NCBI GenBank assembly: GCA_934119965.1
Contig: CAKOTA010000008.1
Coordinates: 1 to 49,684, forward strand
Length of the DNA: 49,684 bases
Direction: 5' to 3'
Origin: an uncultured Bacilli bacterium
GTDB taxonomy: Bacteria; Bacillota_I; Bacilli_A; RF39; UBA660
Positions 8,921 through 18,224 of this stretch are shown piece by piece (the first letter of the stretch is position 1; each line of letters begins with the position of its first letter). Below the pieces are notes generated by a model, which made no database searches, was not told the origin of the DNA, and saw only the letters and a list, made by a program, of their open reading frames with translations. A program made the position numbers and the translations under genes.

Positions 8921-9760
8921 ATGTCACAAAAAAGTTATAATGGAACACCAACTGTATATGTAATACCAACTCCAATAGGAAATATGGAAGATATAACAGT
9001 TAGAGCATTAAATATTTTAAAAGAAGTAGATGTGATATTTTGTGAAGATACAAGAGTAACATCACAGTTATTAACTTATTTTGAAATAAAAAAAAGATTA
9101 ATATCTAGTCATAAATTCAATGAAAAAGAAAATCATAATAAGTTGCTTGAATATTTAAATGATGGTAAAAATGTTGGAATTGTTACAGATAGAGGTACTC
9201 CAATAATAAGTGATCCAGGATATGAATTAACGAAATGTGCAATTGAAAATAATTTTAATGTTGTATCATTACCAGGTGCGACTGCTTTTGTTCCAGCTCT
9301 AACTTCTTCTGGAATATCTCCTCAGCCATTTTTATTTTATGGATTTTTAATTAATAAAGAAGGAAAAAGAAAAAAAGAATTGGAAGCTTTAAAAAATAAT
9401 AAAGAAACAATGATATTTTATGAATCTCCACATAGAATAATAGAAACATTAGATAATATGTTAGAAGTATTTGGTAATCGAAATATTAGTATTTCCCGGG
9501 AAATATCTAAAAAATTTGAAGAAATTTATAGAGGAACAATTGAAGAAGTAAAAGAACAAATGCTTGAAATTAAAGGTGAACTTGTGATTGTAGTTGCGGG
9601 AAATACTTCTAAAAACACATTTGACAATCTAACAATAATAGAACATGTAAACCTATATATTAAAGAAGGTATGAGTAGTAAAGATGCAATAAAACAAGTT
9701 GCTCAAGATAGAGGTTTAAATAAAAATGAAGTATATAAAGAATATCATAGAGGTGAATAA
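8921..9760 (+). CDS. rsmI: 16S rRNA (cytidine-1402 2'-O) methyltransferase
   Basis: RsmI methylates the ribose of C1402 in the decoding centre. The 279-residue protein has the tetrapyrrole-methylase fold: VIPTPIGNMEDIT at the N terminus, CEDTR, the SDPGYEL loop, LPGATA and FYESPHRI. The C-terminal extension contains a helix-turn-helix-like segment. GAAGGAG precedes the ATG. It ends with a 1-bp overlap with pth (TAATG), so the two are coupled. Confidence 0.96.
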   Translation: MSQKSYNGTPTVYVIPTPIGNMEDITVRALNILKEVDVIFCEDTRVTSQLLTYFEIKKRLISSHKFNEKENHNKLLEYLNDGKNVGIVTDRGTPIISDPGYELTKCAIENNFNVVSLPGATAFVPALTSSGISPQPFLFYGFLINKEGKRKKELEALKNNKETMIFYESPHRIIETLDNMLEVFGNRNISISREISKKFEEIYRGTIEEVKEQMLEIKGELVIVVAGNTSKNTFDNLTIIEHVNLYIKEGMSSKDAIKQVAQDRGLNKNEVYKEYHRGE

Positions 9761-10314
9761 TGAAATTAATAGTAGGATTAGGAAACCCTGGTAAAGAATA
9801 TGAAAATACAAGACATAATATGGGATTTATGGTAATAGATAGATTTGCTAAAAAACATAATATTACAATATCTAAAAATAAATTTGGTGGTTTATATGAA
9901 GAAACTAATATTAATGGTGAAAAAGTAATATTGTTAAAACCACAACAATATATTAATTTATCAGGTGAAGTAATTAAAAAATATGTAGATTTTTATAAAA
10001 TAAATGTAAATGATATATTAATTATAAGTGATGATTTAGATCAAGAAGTTGGAAAATATAAATTAAAATATAAAGGTTCAAGTGGTGGACATAATGGTTT
10101 AAAAAACATCGAATTACATTTAAAAACAAATGAATATAAGAGAATTAAAATAGGAATATCTAATAATAAAAAAATAGATACCAAAGACTATGTTTTAGGT
10201 AAAATAGATACTCAAACAAAAGAAAAATTAAATAATGTTTTTGAAATTGTGGAAAATATTTTAGAAGATTATTTCATTTTATCTTTTGATAATTTAATGA
10301 ATAAATATAATTAG
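9760..10314 (+). CDS. pth: Peptidyl-tRNA hydrolase
   Basis: Pth recycles peptidyl-tRNAs released from stalled ribosomes. The 184-residue protein has GLGNPGKEYENTRHNMGF, with the catalytic His near residue 20, then QQYINLSG with the conserved Asn, ISDDLD with the catalytic Asp, and SSGGHNGLKNI. The size is normal. In B. subtilis this gene (spoVC) also precedes mfd. A hairpin-terminator follows the stop. Confidence 0.97.
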   Translation: MKLIVGLGNPGKEYENTRHNMGFMVIDRFAKKHNITISKNKFGGLYEETNINGEKVILLKPQQYINLSGEVIKKYVDFYKINVNDILIISDDLDQEVGKYKLKYKGSSGGHNGLKNIELHLKTNEYKRIKIGISNNKKIDTKDYVLGKIDTQTKEKLNNVFEIVENILEDYFILSFDNLMNKYN

Positions 10315-10337
10315 TGATACTTAAAAGTATCATTTTT
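10315..10337 (+). terminator. Terminator between pth and mfd
   Basis: TGATACTT (10315-10322) pairs perfectly with AAGTATCA (10325-10332) across a 2-nt A loop (four A if the closing pairs open), followed by five T. Confidence 0.7.
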
Positions 10338-10354
10338 GTGCTAGGAGGAATAAT

Positions 10355-13300
10355 ATGTTTGATAAACTTTTTAAAACAAGTAATAAAAATATTAATGGCT
10401 TAACAGATGAACTACAATCAATATATGTATATGATTATTATTTACAAAATAATAAACCAGTTATATTAGTGACAAGTTCATTATATGAAGCCAATAAATT
10501 ATACCAATCTTTATTAAATTATACTGAAAATGTATTATTTTTTCCTATGGATGATTTTTTAACAAGTGTAGCATTAGCTGCATCTCCTGAACTTAAAACT
10601 AATAGAATTGAAACAATAAATAAAATAATAGAAAATAACAATAAAATAATTGTAACAAATTTAATGGGATTTTTAAGATTTCTTCCACCTAAAAATCAAT
10701 TTATTAAACATCATTTAGAAATAAAAGTAAATGATGAATATGATATTAATTGGTTAGCTAAAGAATTAGTATTAATGGGTTATAAAAGAGATACAATAGT
10801 AACATCAACTGGTGAATTCGCACTCAGAGGTTTTGTCTTAGATATTTTTCCAATAGGAAGTATAAATCCAATAAGAATGGAATTTTTTGGTGATTCAATC
10901 GAAGAAATAAGAGAATTTAATTCTGAAACACAATTAACGATTAAAAAATTAGATAATATTAATGTTTCATCAAATACGGAATTGCTATTTGATGAAAATG
11001 TGGAAAACTCTATCCAAAAATCTAATTTAATAGAATATTTAGGTAGTCCTCAAGTTTTTTTCCACAATTATAGTGAAATAGAAACAAACTATCAAAAATT
11101 GTGTGAAGATATAATTGATTATAATACCACTCAAAATAAAACAACTAAATATATGTATGATTTAGAAGAATTAAAAAATAGTAATGATATAAATATTAGT
11201 AAATTCGATAATAGTGTTAATGATACACAAAGTTATATTTCCTTTGAAATAGAACCTTTTGATGGTAAAATTTCAACTATTAATACAACTCTTAATGATT
11301 ATATAAAGGAAAAAACTGTTATAATTTGTTTATCAAGTAGATATCAAATTAATAAAATTGTGGAAAACTTGGATAATAAAAATATAGTAATAACCGATGA
11401 ATTTACGATTTTTGATAATAAAATTAATTTAATTATCAAATCAATTAATGAAGGGTTTAATTATGATAAATACATTGTAATTAGTGAGAAAGAATTTTTT
11501 AACAAAAAAGAAACAAAAATTAATTATAAAAATAGTTTTAAATTTGGTACTAAAATAAGAGACATAAAAAAAATAGAAGTCGGTGATTACATTGTTCATA
11601 ATACACATGGTATTGGAAGATATGTTGGAATAAAGACATTAATAAAAAATGGTTTAAAAAAAGATTATTTAGTTATTGAATACAAAGATAATGATAAATT
11701 ATATATTCCTGTGGAAAAAATAGAATTAATTTCAAAATATTCAAGCAATGATAATGTCACTCCTAAAATTAATAAATTAGGAAGTACAGAATGGGCCAAG
11801 ACAAAATTAAGAGTAAAGAAAAAATTAGAAAATATTGCTTCAGAATTATTAGAATTATATGCTAAAAGAGAAGCTAGTGTTGGCTTTGCTTTTAATGAGG
11901 ACGATGAAAATCAAATTGAATTTGAAAAACAATTTATATATGAAGATACTTTAGATCAAGTAAGAGTAACTGAAGAGATAAAAAAAGATATGGAAAAACC
12001 ACGACCAATGGATAGGTTATTATGTGGAGATGTTGGTTATGGTAAAACAGAAATAGCATTTAGAGCAATGTTTAAGGCTGTTTTATCCGGAAAACAAGTG
12101 GCTTATTTATGTCCAACTACTATTCTTTCGTCACAACATTATAATAATGCAATCGAAAGATTTAAAGAATTTCCTATCAATATTAGATTATTAAATAGAT
12201 TTGTGAGTAATAAAGAGATAAAAGAAACAATTGAAGGCTTAAAAACAGGAAAAATAGATATTGTAATTGGCACACATAGATTATTAAGTGACGATATAGT
12301 CTTTAAAAATTTGGGATTACTAGTTATTGATGAAGAACAAAGATTTGGAGTAAAACATAAAGAAAAAATTAAATCAATGAAAAATAATATTGATGTTTTA
12401 ACTTTATCGGCAACTCCAATTCCAAGAACATTACAAATGTCAATGTTAGGTATTAGAAATCTATCGTTACTAGAAACACCTCCAGTAAATAGATTACCTG
12501 TTCAAACTTATGTTTTAGAAGAAAACAATTTTATTATTAAAGATGCTATATATAAAGAACTTTCTAGATCTGGTCAAGCTTTTATTTTGTATAATAGTGT
12601 TGAAGATATGGAATTAAAAAAATTAGAATTAGAAAAATTAATCCCAGAAGCAAGGATTACATATGCTCATGGGAAAATGTCTAAAACTGAATTAGAAAAT
12701 GTTATGACTGCATTTATTAATAAAGAGTATGATGTTTTACTATGTACAACTATTATAGAAACTGGAATAGATATCCCAAGTGCTAATACATTAATAATTA
12801 TTGATGCTGACAGATTTGGACTTTCTCAACTTTATCAAATTAGAGGAAGAGTAGGTAGGTCTAATAAGATTGCTTATTGTTATCTTATGTATAAAAAAGG
12901 TAAAACATTATCAGATATAGCTAATAAACGTTTATCAGTAATAAAAGAATTTACTGAATTAGGTAGTGGTTTTAGAATAGCAGCTCGTGATTTGTCTATT
13001 AGAGGTGCTGGTGATATTTTAGGTAGTGAACAAGCTGGTTTTATTGATTCAATAGGTATTGAGTTATATCTAAAAATGTTAAATGAGGAAGTAAATAAAT
13101 TAAAAGGTATAAAAACTAAGGAAGAAGTTACTTCAGATCAACCATTAATTGATGTTGAAACAACTATTGATGACAAATATGTTGAAGAAGTTGATTTAAA
13201 AATTGAAATTCATAAAAAAATCAATGAAATTGATTCCTATGATAAATTGCTTGAAATTAAAGGTGAATTGGAAGATAGGTTTGGTAATATTAATGAAAGT

Positions 13301-13588
13301 ATTTTAATTTATATGTATGAAGAATGGTTTGAAAAATTAGCTCATAAATTTAATATTACTAAAGTAAGACAAACTAATAATTTTATTGAACTTACTTTAC
13401 CTTTAGAAATTACTAACAAGGTTAATGGTGAACTTTTATTTATTGAAGCATCACGAATTACTAGAATGTTTAGATTTAAAATGGTCAATAAATGTTTAGT
13501 TATAACACTTGATACTGTAAAATTAGATAAACACTTTATTTTTTACTTAATTGAACTAATGGAATTATTGGAAAAAGCTATAAATTAG
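10355..13588 (+). CDS. mfd: Transcription-repair coupling factor
   Basis: Mfd removes RNA polymerase stalled at lesions and recruits UvrA. The 1077-residue protein has an N-terminal UvrB-like module, the RNA-polymerase interaction domain starting at GDYIVHNTHGIGRYVG (near 410), and a RecG-like translocase. Walker A is GDVGYGKTE, followed by DEEQRFGVKHKE and the TRG region with QIRGRVGRS. The start has TAGGAGG 7 bp upstream. Length is slightly below the B. subtilis protein (1177). Confidence 0.97.
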   Translation: MFDKLFKTSNKNINGLTDELQSIYVYDYYLQNNKPVILVTSSLYEANKLYQSLLNYTENVLFFPMDDFLTSVALAASPELKTNRIETINKIIENNNKIIVTNLMGFLRFLPPKNQFIKHHLEIKVNDEYDINWLAKELVLMGYKRDTIVTSTGEFALRGFVLDIFPIGSINPIRMEFFGDSIEEIREFNSETQLTIKKLDNINVSSNTELLFDENVENSIQKSNLIEYLGSPQVFFHNYSEIETNYQKLCEDIIDYNTTQNKTTKYMYDLEELKNSNDINISKFDNSVNDTQSYISFEIEPFDGKISTINTTLNDYIKEKTVIICLSSRYQINKIVENLDNKNIVITDEFTIFDNKINLIIKSINEGFNYDKYIVISEKEFFNKKETKINYKNSFKFGTKIRDIKKIEVGDYIVHNTHGIGRYVGIKTLIKNGLKKDYLVIEYKDNDKLYIPVEKIELISKYSSNDNVTPKINKLGSTEWAKTKLRVKKKLENIASELLELYAKREASVGFAFNEDDENQIEFEKQFIYEDTLDQVRVTEEIKKDMEKPRPMDRLLCGDVGYGKTEIAFRAMFKAVLSGKQVAYLCPTTILSSQHYNNAIERFKEFPINIRLLNRFVSNKEIKETIEGLKTGKIDIVIGTHRLLSDDIVFKNLGLLVIDEEQRFGVKHKEKIKSMKNNIDVLTLSATPIPRTLQMSMLGIRNLSLLETPPVNRLPVQTYVLEENNFIIKDAIYKELSRSGQAFILYNSVEDMELKKLELEKLIPEARITYAHGKMSKTELENVMTAFINKEYDVLLCTTIIETGIDIPSANTLIIIDADRFGLSQLYQIRGRVGRSNKIAYCYLMYKKGKTLSDIANKRLSVIKEFTELGSGFRIAARDLSIRGAGDILGSEQAGFIDSIGIELYLKMLNEEVNKLKGIKTKEEVTSDQPLIDVETTIDDKYVEEVDLKIEIHKKINEIDSYDKLLEIKGELEDRFGNINESILIYMYEEWFEKLAHKFNITKVRQTNNFIELTLPLEITNKVNGELLFIEASRITRMFRFKMVNKCLVITLDTVKLDKHFIFYLIELMELLEKAIN

Positions 13589-13690
13589 TATTTGATATAA
13601 TTCTAAAATTTCTATATATAACAGCAATTGATAAATTAACTTTATAAATGATTGTGAAAAATATTTAAAATGTTGTAATAACTAATAAGA

Positions 13691-13724
13691 AAGCATATAG
13701 TTTTAAGCTATATGCTTTTTTTTA
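13691..13724. terminator. Strong hairpin terminator between mfd and the convergent DUF4352 gene
   Basis: AAGCATATAG (13691-13700) pairs perfectly with CTATATGCTT (13708-13717) and is followed by eight T on the plus strand. It serves mfd and may also act on the minus strand. Confidence 0.8.
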
Positions 13725-14276
13725 ATCTAGACTCCATTCAAAAGTATAGTCTTCATCAAATAAAATATTTTCATAATATCTAACTTTTAAATTATTGTCA
13801 TTTTCTTTTTGTTCCCAAATAATGACACCTTCAGTTTGTCCACCAGCATCAAGCTCACCGAAATCTAAAGATACATCATCCTCTGCTGTAATACTATAAA
13901 CTGAAGCTTCCTTACCGTCTCCGTCTACCATTTGGAAATCAAGAGAATTGTAAGATATTTTTTCATCACTTTTATTTTCGATTTTAATTGTTACTTTTAC
14001 ATATTCATAACCATCTTTTGCTTGGAAAAATTCATTAGACCCTTTTGTTTTTTCAACATTTGTGATTGAATATTCAACATTTTTGTATGTGACTATATCG
14101 TTTTGATTATATTCTTTTATAAAATTATCATCATCGTTAAAACATAAAGATACAATTCCAATTACTATAATTCCAATTAATATCCATCTAAAAATATGTG
14201 ATTGTTTTTTCTTACAATTTGGACATATTTTAGCCTTTTTATCAATTTCACTTTGGCAATATTTACATTTTTTCAC
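13722..14276 (-). CDS. Zinc-ribbon membrane-anchored protein with DUF4352-like domain
   Basis: The 184-residue protein starts with a short zinc ribbon (CKYC...CPNC), followed by a transmembrane helix at about 28-46 (WILIGIIVIGIVSL). The extracellular beta-sandwich region (VTYKNVEYSITNVEK, YVKVTIKIENKSDE) is typical of the telokin-like DUF4352/DUF5067 group. Function is unknown; such proteins are often envelope or prophage-linked. The start is GTG 14276, with AGGAGG 7 bp upstream; no ATG lies close to that site. It is transcribed away from an HTH gene and is one of few minus-strand genes here, hinting at an accessory insertion. Confidence 0.75.
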   Translation of the reverse strand: MKKCKYCQSEIDKKAKICPNCKKKQSHIFRWILIGIIVIGIVSLCFNDDDNFIKEYNQNDIVTYKNVEYSITNVEKTKGSNEFFQAKDGYEYVKVTIKIENKSDEKISYNSLDFQMVDGDGKEASVYSITAEDDVSLDFGELDAGGQTEGVIIWEQKENDNNLKVRYYENILFDEDYTFEWSLD

Positions 14277-14313
14277 AACTTCTCCTCCTTTCTATAATCT
14301 ATTATAACACAAA

Positions 14314-14332
14314 ACTCATCGAATAGGTGAGT
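14314..14332. promoter_or_regulatory. Palindrome in the divergent DUF4352/HTH intergenic region
   Basis: ACTCATC (14314-14320) and GGTGAGT (14326-14332) are inverted repeats with one mismatch, separated by 5 bp. They lie 8 bp upstream of an extended -10 (TGTTATAAT on the minus strand, TATAAT at 14301-14306) for the minus-strand gene. This is a plausible operator for the adjacent HTH regulator. Confidence 0.35.
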
Positions 14333-14388
14333 ATATTTTTAATTAATAAGTGAGAAAATATTATTAAGAAGAGGCAGGTGTTATATAA

Positions 14389-14640
14389 ATGAATAAAAAT
14401 GATGAAAATTATGTTTATTATTTAGTAGCACATAATCTTAAAATTCAAAGAAAATTAAAAGGTTTGACTCAAAGTAAGTTTGCCGAACTTTGTAATTATA
14501 GTTATGGTTTTATTATGAATATTGAAAGTAAAAATTATTATCAAACTTTTAGTTTAGGCACTTTATGGAAATTTGCTGAAGTACTGGAAATTGATATAAG
14601 AGAATTATTTAAACCAATAGAAGATAATGAGAAGAATTAG
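14389..14640 (+). CDS. XRE-family helix-turn-helix regulator
   Basis: An 83-residue protein that is almost entirely a Cro/C1-type HTH: LKIQRKLKGLTQSKFAELC, then SYGFIMNIESKN and the LWKFAEVLEIDIRELF tail. Such single-domain regulators usually bind operators near their own promoter, and a palindrome lies 57 bp upstream. It is divergent from the zinc-ribbon gene. AGGTGT precedes the ATG at a longish distance. The target is not known. Confidence 0.85.
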   Translation: MNKNDENYVYYLVAHNLKIQRKLKGLTQSKFAELCNYSYGFIMNIESKNYYQTFSLGTLWKFAEVLEIDIRELFKPIEDNEKN

Positions 14641-14660
14641 AAAATTTTAATTCTTTTTTT
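14632..14660 (+). terminator. Terminator after the HTH gene
   Basis: AAGAATT (14632-14638) pairs with AATTCTT (14649-14655), with an inner AAAA/TTTT extension, followed by a T run. It overlaps the stop. Confidence 0.6.
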
Positions 14661-14685
14661 CATATATTTAAATGGAGGCAAATAT

Positions 14686-15309
14686 ATGGAAAATATTGGT
14701 TATTGGGATAAAAAATATGAATATATTTCTAGAAGTACAATAGAATATGACAATTGGTTAGATACATTTGATGATGAAATAACTAAATGCCGTACTAGTA
14801 TATTAGACTTAGGTTGTGGTGATGGCAGTAATACTTTAGCACTCTTAGAAAAGTGCAAACAAGTAATTCCTTGTGATGCTTCGGTTAATGCTATAAGTAA
14901 TATTATTAGAAATTTTCCTGAAGTAGAAACAGCTAAATGTTTAAATTTTATGTATCACTTGCCATATATGGATGATACTTTTGATATGATAGTGGCAGAT
15001 CAATCTTTACATTATTTTAATGATTATTTTACGAAAAGAATTTTATTTAACATTAAAAGAGTATTAAAACAAAATGGTACTTTATTATTTAGAGTTAATT
15101 CAATAAATGATAAAAATTATATGCAAGATTTTGTCAAAGCACTTGATAAACATTTTTATCTTAATGAAGAAGGTTTAAATGTTAGATATTTTTCTTTAGA
15201 AGAAATATATAGTTATTTTGGTAACGGAAATATTGAATATTTAGAAGAAGAAAAGTTAGAAAAAGATGGAAAACAAAAAACATTATGGAAAGGTTGCATA
15301 AGATATTAA
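14686..15309 (+). CDS. Class I SAM-dependent methyltransferase (type 11-like)
   Basis: This 207-residue protein has the methyltransferase-11 fold. Motif I is ILDLGCGDGSNTLAL (about residues 43-57), CDAS follows as the acidic loop, and the motif IV region reads FDMIVADQSLHYF. The substrate cannot be told; related proteins act on small molecules or lipids. A clear GGAGG precedes the ATG. It lies between an HTH regulator and spoVT, in the mfd-spoVT interval that is compact in B. subtilis, so it is probably an accessory gene. Confidence 0.82.
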   Translation: MENIGYWDKKYEYISRSTIEYDNWLDTFDDEITKCRTSILDLGCGDGSNTLALLEKCKQVIPCDASVNAISNIIRNFPEVETAKCLNFMYHLPYMDDTFDMIVADQSLHYFNDYFTKRILFNIKRVLKQNGTLLFRVNSINDKNYMQDFVKALDKHFYLNEEGLNVRYFSLEEIYSYFGNGNIEYLEEEKLEKDGKQKTLWKGCIRY

Positions 15310-15359
15310 TACATATATTTTTTAATTCAATCCACACTATTATAAGAAAGTGAGGATTT

Positions 15360-15836
15360 ATGAAAGGAATATCTAGAAAAATAGACGAACTAGGTCGAAT
15401 TGTTATACCTAAAGAAATAAGAAATAATTTAAATATTAATGTCAATGATGAGTTAGAAATATATGTAAATGATAATAAAATTATCTTAGAAAAATATTCA
15501 AAATTAGATAATATAAAAGAATTTATTAAAAACTTAATAAAAAATATAAAAGACGTAAATGAAATGAAAATATTAGTAACTGATAAAGAAAAAGTAATAG
15601 ATACCAATGAACTAATTACAAAAGATTTAAAAAACATTATAGAAAATAATGTAAATAGAAACAATATAAATTTGAATATAACCGAAAAATTAGAAACTAA
15701 TTGTTCAATAAATATAATTAAAGAAAATTATTTACCAATTGGTTCAGTTGTTATTGTAGGTAATAATCTTAATGAATTTGATTGTAAGTTGGGTAATTTT
15801 ATTGCACAAATATTAAGCAATTATATTGCTTTATAA
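15360..15836 (+). CDS. spoVT: Stage V sporulation protein T (AbrB/GAF regulator)
   Basis: The 158-residue protein has an N-terminal AbrB-type swapped-hairpin DNA-binding domain with the SpoVT-like sequence RKIDELGRIVIPKEIR. A divergent GAF-like domain follows (about 55-158), ending in FIAQILSNYI. SpoVT tunes forespore sigma-G gene expression. B. subtilis has spoVT just after mfd; here two accessory genes intervene. The length is a little below 178. The start has GTGAGGA upstream. Another AbrB-family protein is possible, but the two-domain layout and synteny favour SpoVT. Confidence 0.87.
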   Translation: MKGISRKIDELGRIVIPKEIRNNLNINVNDELEIYVNDNKIILEKYSKLDNIKEFIKNLIKNIKDVNEMKILVTDKEKVIDTNELITKDLKNIIENNVNRNNINLNITEKLETNCSINIIKENYLPIGSVVIVGNNLNEFDCKLGNFIAQILSNYIAL

Positions 15837-15854
15837 ATATTTATATGTTATAAT
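15826..15854 (+). promoter_or_regulatory. Promoter of the T-box operon
   Basis: TTGCTT (15826-15831), 17 bp, then TATAAT (15849-15854) with an extended TGT. The predicted start is near 15861. Confidence 0.6.
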
Positions 15855-15860
15855 TTTACA

Positions 15861-16080
15861 TATTGAAAAGTTATGAAGGAAAGAGAAATAATTGAATTTT
15901 TAAAGAGAACTAGTGGTTGGTGTAAACTAGTAAAATTGATTATTTTAAATGGTTCTGGAATTGTTTAAGTGAATAATTAGCTTATACCGTAAATATGCGT
16001 TAAATATAAGAGGTAGATTTATCTACGAATTAAGGTGGTACCACGTGAACTACGTCCTTATTAGGATGTAGTTTTTTTAT
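15861..16080 (+). promoter_or_regulatory. T-box riboswitch, specifier probably AUG (methionine)
   Basis: The leader has the hallmarks of a T-box: the AGAGAA element, a Stem I tip with GGTTGGTG flanked by ACTAGT/ACTAGT, and the T-box antiterminator core AAGGTGGTACCACG (16032-16045). A terminator hairpin follows, AACTACGTCCT (16048-16058) with AGGATGTAGTT (16063-16073) and a T run. The likely specifier codon is ATG at 15949-15951, which fits metG downstream. Uncharged initiator or elongator tRNA-Met would open the operon. Specifier assignment is by eye. Confidence 0.87.
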
Positions 16081-16095
16081 TATTGGAGGTGTAAA

Positions 16096-16578
16096 ATGCG
16101 AAAATTTGAAAAAATAAGTTTTGAACAATTTAAAAATGATATAAAAGATGATGTAAATTTATATGATTCATATAATATTCCAAAAAGAAGTACTAAAAAT
16201 AGTGCTGGATATGACTTTGAATCTTTATATGATTTTACACTTAAACCAAATGAAATTATTAAAATACCAACAGGTATTAAAGTTACAATGAATTCAGATG
16301 AAGTTTTATTTATAATAGTTAGAAGTAGTATGGGTTTTAAATATAATGTTAGGCTTGTAAATCAAGTAGGAGTAATTGACAGTGATTATTACAATAATTC
16401 TGATAATGAAGGACATATATTTATTAAATTACATAATCAAGGTAATAAAGATTATATTGTAAAAAAAGGTGAAAAAATATGTCAAGGAATATTTACAAAG
16501 TATTTGACGGTAGATAATGAAGAAAAAATAGAAAAAGAAAGAATTAGTGGATTTGGTTCTACTAGTAAGGAGGATTAA
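16096..16578 (+). CDS. dut: Deoxyuridine 5'-triphosphate nucleotidohydrolase (dUTPase)
   Basis: Trimeric dUTPase, 160 residues, which hydrolyses dUTP to dUMP. All five motifs can be read: AGYDF (37-41), RSSMG (76-80), GVIDSDY (92-98) with the catalytic Asp, GEKICQG (125-131) and SGFGST (151-156), the C-terminal lid. An N-terminal extension of about 30 residues precedes motif I. The gene starts 23 bp after the T-box terminator, with GGAGGTG upstream, and its stop overlaps the metG ribosome-binding region, so it is the first gene of the T-box-controlled unit. Confidence 0.93.
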   Translation: MRKFEKISFEQFKNDIKDDVNLYDSYNIPKRSTKNSAGYDFESLYDFTLKPNEIIKIPTGIKVTMNSDEVLFIIVRSSMGFKYNVRLVNQVGVIDSDYYNNSDNEGHIFIKLHNQGNKDYIVKKGEKICQGIFTKYLTVDNEEKIEKERISGFGSTSKED

Positions 16579-16579
16579 T

Positions 16580-18133
16580 ATGAAAGAAAAATTTTACATT
16601 TCAACAGCAATTGCTTATGCATCAAGTAAACCACATATTGGAAATACTTATGAAATAGTTTTAGCCGATGCTATAGCTCGTTACAAAAGATTAACAGGTT
16701 ATGATGTTTATTTCCAAACAGGTACTGATGAACACGGTCAAAAGATTGAACAAAAGGCTCTTGAACATGGAAAACAACCTCAAGAATATGTTGATGAAAT
16801 AGCTTTAGAGGTTAGAAAAATATGGGATGTTATGAATACAAGTTATGACAAATTTGTTAGAACTTCAAATCCAAATCATAAAGAAGTAGTTTCTAGAATA
16901 TTTAAAAAATTATATGACCAAGGTGATATTTATAAAGGTAACTATGAAGGTTTATATTGCACACCTTGTGAATCATTTTGGACGGAATCTCAATTAGTAG
17001 ATGGAAAATGTCCAGATTGTGGTAGAGAAGTTAAAGTAGCTAGTGAAGAAGCATATTTCTTTAAATTAAGTAACTACACTAAGAGATTAGAAGAATATAT
17101 TGAATCACATCCTGATTTTATTCAACCTGAAAGTAGAAAAAATGAAATTATGAATAATTTTATAAAACCAGGGTTACAAGACCTTTGTGTATCTCGTACA
17201 TCATTTGATTGGGGTGTTCCTGTTACATTTGATGATAAGCATATAATTTATGTTTGGATAGACGCTTTATCAAATTATATTACTTTCTTAGGATATGATG
17301 TTGATAATAGTTCAGATGAATTTAAAAAATATTGGCCTGCTGATATCCATTTGATAGGTAAAGATATTTTAAGATTCCACACCATATATTGGCCAATTAT
17401 GTTAATGGCTTTAGATTTACCAATGCCTAAAAAAATATTTGGTCATCCTTGGGTATTATTTGGTAATGATAAAATGAGTAAATCAAAGGGAAATATATTA
17501 TATGCTGATGATTTAGTTAAAGAATTTGGTGTTGATGCTATTAGATATTATTTATTACATGAAATACCTTTTGCTAGTGATGGAACTATTACTTATGAAT
17601 TATTAATTGAAAGAATTAATTCTGATTTAGCAAATATTCTTGGTAATTTAGTCAATAGAACAATTTCAATGGCTCATAAATATTTTGATGGAATAGTTTC
17701 TTTGCCCACTGAATTTGAAGATATTGATCAAGAATTAATTGATTTAGTTCTAAAAACACCAAGTATTGTTGAAGAAAAAATGAATGATTTAAAAGTAGCA
17801 GAAGCAATTGATGCAATCTTTGATATATTTAGAAGATGTAATAAATATATTGATGAAACTATGCCTTGGGTTTTAGCAAAAGATGAAACAAAACAAGAAA
17901 GATTAAAAACTGTATTATATAATTTATTGGAATCAATAAGAAGTGGCGCTACATTATTATATCCATTTTTGCCTGAAACAGCTGATAAAATTTTTAGTCA
18001 ATTAAATACTAACAATAGATCAGTTGAAAGCATTAATTTTAAGGGAATGGATGAAGGTATTAAATTAAATAATCCAGAACCTTTATTTGCTAGAATTGAC
18101 AAAGAAAAAAAATTATCTGAATTAAATGTGTAA
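16580..18133 (+). CDS. metG: Methionyl-tRNA synthetase
   Basis: The 517-residue class I synthetase charges tRNA-Met. It has PHIGN (18-22, the HIGH motif), a zinc knuckle with Cys125, 128, 142 and 145, and KMSKS (296-300). The C-terminal EMAP/tRNA-binding domain found in B. subtilis MetS is absent, so it is the short form. The start ATG 16580 follows AAGGAGG at 16567-16573; an upstream in-frame start at 16547 lacks a ribosome-binding site. It is regulated by the upstream T-box together with dut. Confidence 0.96.
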   Translation: MKEKFYISTAIAYASSKPHIGNTYEIVLADAIARYKRLTGYDVYFQTGTDEHGQKIEQKALEHGKQPQEYVDEIALEVRKIWDVMNTSYDKFVRTSNPNHKEVVSRIFKKLYDQGDIYKGNYEGLYCTPCESFWTESQLVDGKCPDCGREVKVASEEAYFFKLSNYTKRLEEYIESHPDFIQPESRKNEIMNNFIKPGLQDLCVSRTSFDWGVPVTFDDKHIIYVWIDALSNYITFLGYDVDNSSDEFKKYWPADIHLIGKDILRFHTIYWPIMLMALDLPMPKKIFGHPWVLFGNDKMSKSKGNILYADDLVKEFGVDAIRYYLLHEIPFASDGTITYELLIERINSDLANILGNLVNRTISMAHKYFDGIVSLPTEFEDIDQELIDLVLKTPSIVEEKMNDLKVAEAIDAIFDIFRRCNKYIDETMPWVLAKDETKQERLKTVLYNLLESIRSGATLLYPFLPETADKIFSQLNTNNRSVESINFKGMDEGIKLNNPEPLFARIDKEKKLSELNV

Positions 18134-18154
18134 AATGTTGTAAATTGTCGTACG

Positions 18155-18184
18155 AAAACTACAAAATTTGTTTGTAGTTTTTTT
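18155..18184 (+). terminator. Terminator after metG
   Basis: AAAACTACAAA (18155-18165) pairs perfectly with TTTGTAGTTTT (18171-18181) across a 5-nt loop, followed by T residues. Confidence 0.75.
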
Positions 18185-18224
18185 GTCAGTATGTTATTAT
18201 ATTGCTTGGATAGAAAGGAAAAAT

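Noticed and set aside
16040..16050. CACGTG core resembling a fourth parS site
   Set aside because: It is part of the T-box antiterminator sequence GGTGGTACCACG and lacks the flanking TGTTT/AAACA of parS.
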